DNA from: Dehalococcoidia bacterium
GTDB taxonomy: Bacteria; Chloroflexota; Dehalococcoidia; GIF9; AB-539-J10
Direction: 5' to 3'
Length of the DNA stretch: 14,461 bases
NCBI GenBank assembly: GCA_004375885.1
Contig: SOJG01000070.1
Location: forward strand, 1-14,461
Part shown: in pieces, positions 12,075 to 14,461 of the stretch
How positions within the stretch are numbered: the first letter of the stretch is position 1
How the letters are laid out: each line of letters starts with the position of its first letter
Notes under the pieces: generated by a model
Seen by the model: the letters and a program-made list of their open reading frames with translations, nothing else
Databases searched by the model: none
What the model was told of the DNA's origin: nothing
Program-made: the position numbers and the translations under genes

Positions 12075-13420
12075 CACATAGTCTGTGGTTTCGATTCGTG
12101 GTGGCTTTCACCGCGGTTATACTAGTGACCGTAGGCACTCTGTATTTCTTCGTTAGTCGGAGCATTGCCCTTGAAATCGAGCGCTACGAGGAACTAAGAG
12201 AGCAATTTCAGTTCGACCAGATGGCTATAATACTAGCCAGCCATTATTATGTGGCCGGGAGCTGGGCGGGCATCGGATCCGTAGTTGACGATGCATCGGC
12301 TGTCTCTGTGCAGCGTATCATAGTGACCGATGTCGATGGGCTGGTCATAGCCGATTCGGGGGGAGAGTATTTGGGGGAGACCTATGTCGATCCTGACTCA
12401 ACGGGCCATAGAGTGGAGGCCCTTTTTGGGGAAAGAGAGCATGTGGCAACACTGTACCTCGAACCTGAACCCGCAGTAGGAGAAGAGTTTCCCCCGCTGC
12501 AAGAGCTCTCGGAGTCCGTGAACCGCTTTCTGCTCTTGGGAGGCTTGCTGGCAATTGGCGTCGCTTCAGTGTTATCCTTCGTCCTGGCGCGGAGGGTGTC
12601 GTCGCCCATCCAGGCTCTTGCTGTGACTGCCAGGGAGTTGGGGCGGGGAGACCTGTCTCAGAGGGTTCAGGTCAAGGAGGACGGGGAAATAGGTGAACTG
12701 GCCCAAGCCTTTAACTCTATGGCCTCGAACCTGGAGCGCGCCGAGCAATTGCGACGGAATCTGGTTGCTGATGTTGCCCACGAACTGAGAACGCCTCTTG
12801 CCAATATTCAGGGCTACCTGGAGGCGATTCGCGACCGGGTGATGAAGCCGAACGCTGCTACCATCCGGACGCTCCATGAGGAGACAGCTTTGCTGTCACG
12901 GCTGGTTGATGAGCTCCAGGACCTGAGTCTCGCCGAAGCTGGCGAACTGAAGCTGATCTATCAGGCGGAGGACGTCGCCAAGTTAGTCAGGCAGGCAGTA
13001 ACTCCCTGGGAGCCTCAGGCTGCAGCCAAGGAGATATCTTTGTCCCTTGACGTCCCGGACAAGCTGCCATCGGTTAACATTGACTGGCAGCGGATCAGTC
13101 AGGTGCTGAATAACCTGCTGGAGAATGCTGTGGCTCACACTGGTAAAGGAGGCACCATCACTGTGAGTGCTGCCAGATGTGGTGACTGGGTGGAGCTTAG
13201 CGTAGCGGATTCTGGCGAAGGTATTCCTGCTCAGGACTTGCCCAACATTTTTGAGCGATTCTATAGGGTCGACAAGTCTCGCGCCAGGTCTACGGGTGGC
13301 AGCGGCCTGGGGCTCACCATTGCCAAGCGCCTGGTGGAAGCTCATGGCGGGAAAATCGAAGTCCAGAGCAAGCTGGGAAAGGGAAGCCGTTTTTCGTTCA
13401 CTCTCCCGATCGCCGAATAG
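12071..13420 (+). CDS. Membrane sensor histidine kinase
   Basis: The 449-residue protein has a first membrane helix (about 9-29) and an extracytoplasmic sensor segment (about 30-150) rich in Asp and Glu. That segment has a PAS/PDC-like VTDVDGLVIADS block. A second membrane helix (about 153-173) and a HAMP linker (about 174-226) follow. His237 in VAHELRTPL is the phosphorylated residue, and the ATPase domain has the N box NLLENAVAH, DSGEGIP, IFERFYRVDKS and GGSGLGLTIAK. It phosphorylates the regulator encoded just upstream, which it overlaps as ATGA. No PAS domain follows HAMP, so it is BaeS-like rather than a typical PhoR. The acidic sensor segment could bind cations, as in PhoQ, but this is speculation. 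The ligand is unknown. Confidence 0.95.
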   Translation: MTHSLWFRFVVAFTAVILVTVGTLYFFVSRSIALEIERYEELREQFQFDQMAIILASHYYVAGSWAGIGSVVDDASAVSVQRIIVTDVDGLVIADSGGEYLGETYVDPDSTGHRVEALFGEREHVATLYLEPEPAVGEEFPPLQELSESVNRFLLLGGLLAIGVASVLSFVLARRVSSPIQALAVTARELGRGDLSQRVQVKEDGEIGELAQAFNSMASNLERAEQLRRNLVADVAHELRTPLANIQGYLEAIRDRVMKPNAATIRTLHEETALLSRLVDELQDLSLAEAGELKLIYQAEDVAKLVRQAVTPWEPQAAAKEISLSLDVPDKLPSVNIDWQRISQVLNNLLENAVAHTGKGGTITVSAARCGDWVELSVADSGEGIPAQDLPNIFERFYRVDKSRARSTGGSGLGLTIAKRLVEAHGGKIEVQSKLGKGSRFSFTLPIAE

Positions 13421-13582
13421 CGTTTACTGTTTCTGCAGGTCGGTTTTCACCGGTGATGAACAAGTGGTGAGTGTAATAGCCTGTGTGCTTGACGCCCAGC
13501 TATTGAGCAGAACACCGGGCCTTCTCTTTTGCTTGGTATTCTAGTATCATAGCAAGCAGCCGGTTTAGAAAGGGTCCTACAC
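13421..13582. other. Intergenic stretch after the kinase gene
   Basis: The gap between the kinase stop and the pseudouridine synthase stop is 363 bases and holds only the small frame at 13583-13672. In this first part I see an 8-base palindrome CACCGGTG (13448-13455) and short inverted arms TTGCT/AGCAA around 13529-13555. I see no RNA gene, no convincing terminator and no well-spaced promoter. The last part, 13673-13783, shows nothing I can name. Confidence 0.4.
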
Positions 13583-13672
13583 ATGAATATGAAGCTTATG
13601 ATTGCCTTGCTAGCTTTGGGTGTGACAATGGTGGTAGTAGGCTTGCTGATAGTGTTTGTGGGCTTGCCCTAG
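13583..13672 (+). CDS. Putative 29-residue membrane peptide
   Basis: ATG 13583 opens 29 codons to a TAG at 13670-13672, with GAAAGGG (13568-13574) 8 bases upstream, a decent ribosome site. Apart from one Lys near the start (MNMKLM) the peptide is entirely hydrophobic, as in VVVGLLIVFVGL. It is predicted to be a single membrane helix with almost no soluble part. It follows the two-component operon by 162 bases and might be a small membrane modulator or a type I toxin-like peptide. No family is recognised, and a frame this short could be chance. Confidence 0.4.
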   Translation: MNMKLMIALLALGVTMVVVGLLIVFVGLP

Positions 13673-13783
13673 CCGGTCGCTTCTGCGATATCCTGGTTCC
13701 CTGCCTCTTTCTCTAGCTTCCTGTTCTTTGCGAGTGCGCGGCCCATTCCTGCCGGAGACGTCCTTATACTCGCTGCCCGCTGT

Positions 13784-14461
13784 TCATCCGCTTCGTCCCA
13801 TTCTCAGTGATTGAACCTGCCTGGGAGTGAGCTCGCGGATTTCACCGCTCTGCAGTGCACCCAATCTGAGACTGCCGAATCTTATCCTCCTCAACCCCAG
13901 AATCCTGTATCCCAAAGCGGCAAACATACGACGCACCTGACGTCTCCTGCCTTCATGTATGGTCACGGAGTAGTTGAAGGGTGGATATTCCAGGGGTTTG
14001 ACTTTGGCCGGGGATGTTTTCCCGTCGTCCAGATGGATTCCCTTTTCCAGCTTCTGTTTGTCTTCCGGCTTGAGGTCTTGTTCCGTTCGCACCAGGTATT
14101 CCTTCTCTACTTCAAAACGAGGATGCGTTAAGCGAAAAGTGAGCTCGCCATCATTGGTCAGGAGAATCAAGCCTGTGGAGTCCTTATCCAGCCGACCAAC
14201 AGGATAAAGACGGATGTGGCGGTATTTCTCCGGGAGCACATCGATTACCGTTTTCCCTCCTCTCTTGTCAGTCGTGCTGGAAAGGACTCCTTTAGGCTTA
14301 TTGAGCATGAGATAAACCATGGGCTCCACTGCCACGGAAATGTGTTTACCGTCGATGGTGATGACGTCCTCCACGGGGTCAACCGGCTCGTTGAAGCTCT
14401 GGACTACCTTCCCGTTAAGGGCTATGCCACCCCTCTTGATAACGGCAGCTATCTGCCTTCG
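13784..14461 (-). CDS. RluB/RsuA-family pseudouridine synthase (5' end outside window)
   Basis: The frame is open from the right window edge to TGA at 13786-13784 and gives 225 residues. The first 33 or so residues (RRQIAAVIKRGGIALNGKVV...) are the end of an S4 RNA-binding domain, so only about 10 N-terminal residues are missing. Residues 49-56 read VYLMLNKP, and GRLDKDSTGLILLTNDGEL follows with the catalytic Asp92. GRRRQVRRMFAALGY is the family's C-terminal signature. Such enzymes convert one uridine in 23S (RluB) or 16S (RsuA) rRNA to pseudouridine. RluB is the likelier match for this length and sequence, but the target site is inferred. A GTG at 14374 is internal, not the start. Confidence 0.93.
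   Translation of the reverse strand, partial: RRQIAAVIKRGGIALNGKVVQSFNEPVDPVEDVITIDGKHISVAVEPMVYLMLNKPKGVLSSTTDKRGGKTVIDVLPEKYRHIRLYPVGRLDKDSTGLILLTNDGELTFRLTHPRFEVEKEYLVRTEQDLKPEDKQKLEKGIHLDDGKTSPAKVKPLEYPPFNYSVTIHEGRRRQVRRMFAALGYRILGLRRIRFGSLRLGALQSGEIRELTPRQVQSLRMGRSG

Noticed and set aside
13669..13746. 25-codon minus-strand frame downstream of the pseudouridine synthase
   Set aside because: It has AGGA almost touching the ATG, it overlaps the membrane peptide frame on the other strand by a few bases, and the charged peptide matches nothing I know. Chance is the simplest explanation.

Overview
The window looks like a bacterial chromosome segment, most likely from Chloroflexota and perhaps Dehalococcoidia. 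This rests on protein character (the ClpP active-site signatures, an EF-P with an atypical tip, an EhaR-like HAD protein), not on any marker gene, so the assignment is tentative. TTG and GTG starts are common: aspS, the response regulator and the formyltransferase-like gene use TTG, and the PHP gene uses GTG.

Plus strand, 1-4961: the end of a hicB antitoxin gene overlaps a complete short hicA toxin gene. A PaaI-type thioesterase follows. A near-consensus promoter at 969-997 then drives aspS-tig-clpP, a tightly packed translation and protein quality-control operon. A hairpin and a gene for a 52-residue single-span membrane protein end this block.

Minus strand, 11217-4968: from right to left this holds mgtE (Mg2+ channel), an M24 Xaa-Pro type aminopeptidase, efp, a PHP-domain phosphoesterase, a PurN-like formyltransferase and an EhaR-like HAD phosphatase. 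The last two genes overlap by 4 bp. Fragments of REP-like repeats flank the PHP gene. The most notable structure is the leader of mgtE. A perfect consensus promoter (11189-11217) is followed about 16 nt after the predicted transcript start by a 27-codon open reading frame containing Pro-Asp-Pro-Asp and Arg-Arg-Arg and ending in Pro-stop. A perfect 10-bp intrinsic terminator lies just before mgtE, and a competing pairing has its 5' arm inside the last codons of the small frame. This is the architecture of a translation-coupled attenuator, comparable in logic to enterobacterial mgtL-mgtA, and no M-box is visible.

Right end: divergent from mgtE is an OmpR-family response regulator overlapping its sensor kinase gene. 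Its promoter carries hexamer repeats near an 11-bp period. A 29-residue membrane peptide gene follows. The window closes with an RluB/RsuA-family pseudouridine synthase on the minus strand, cut by the window edge.
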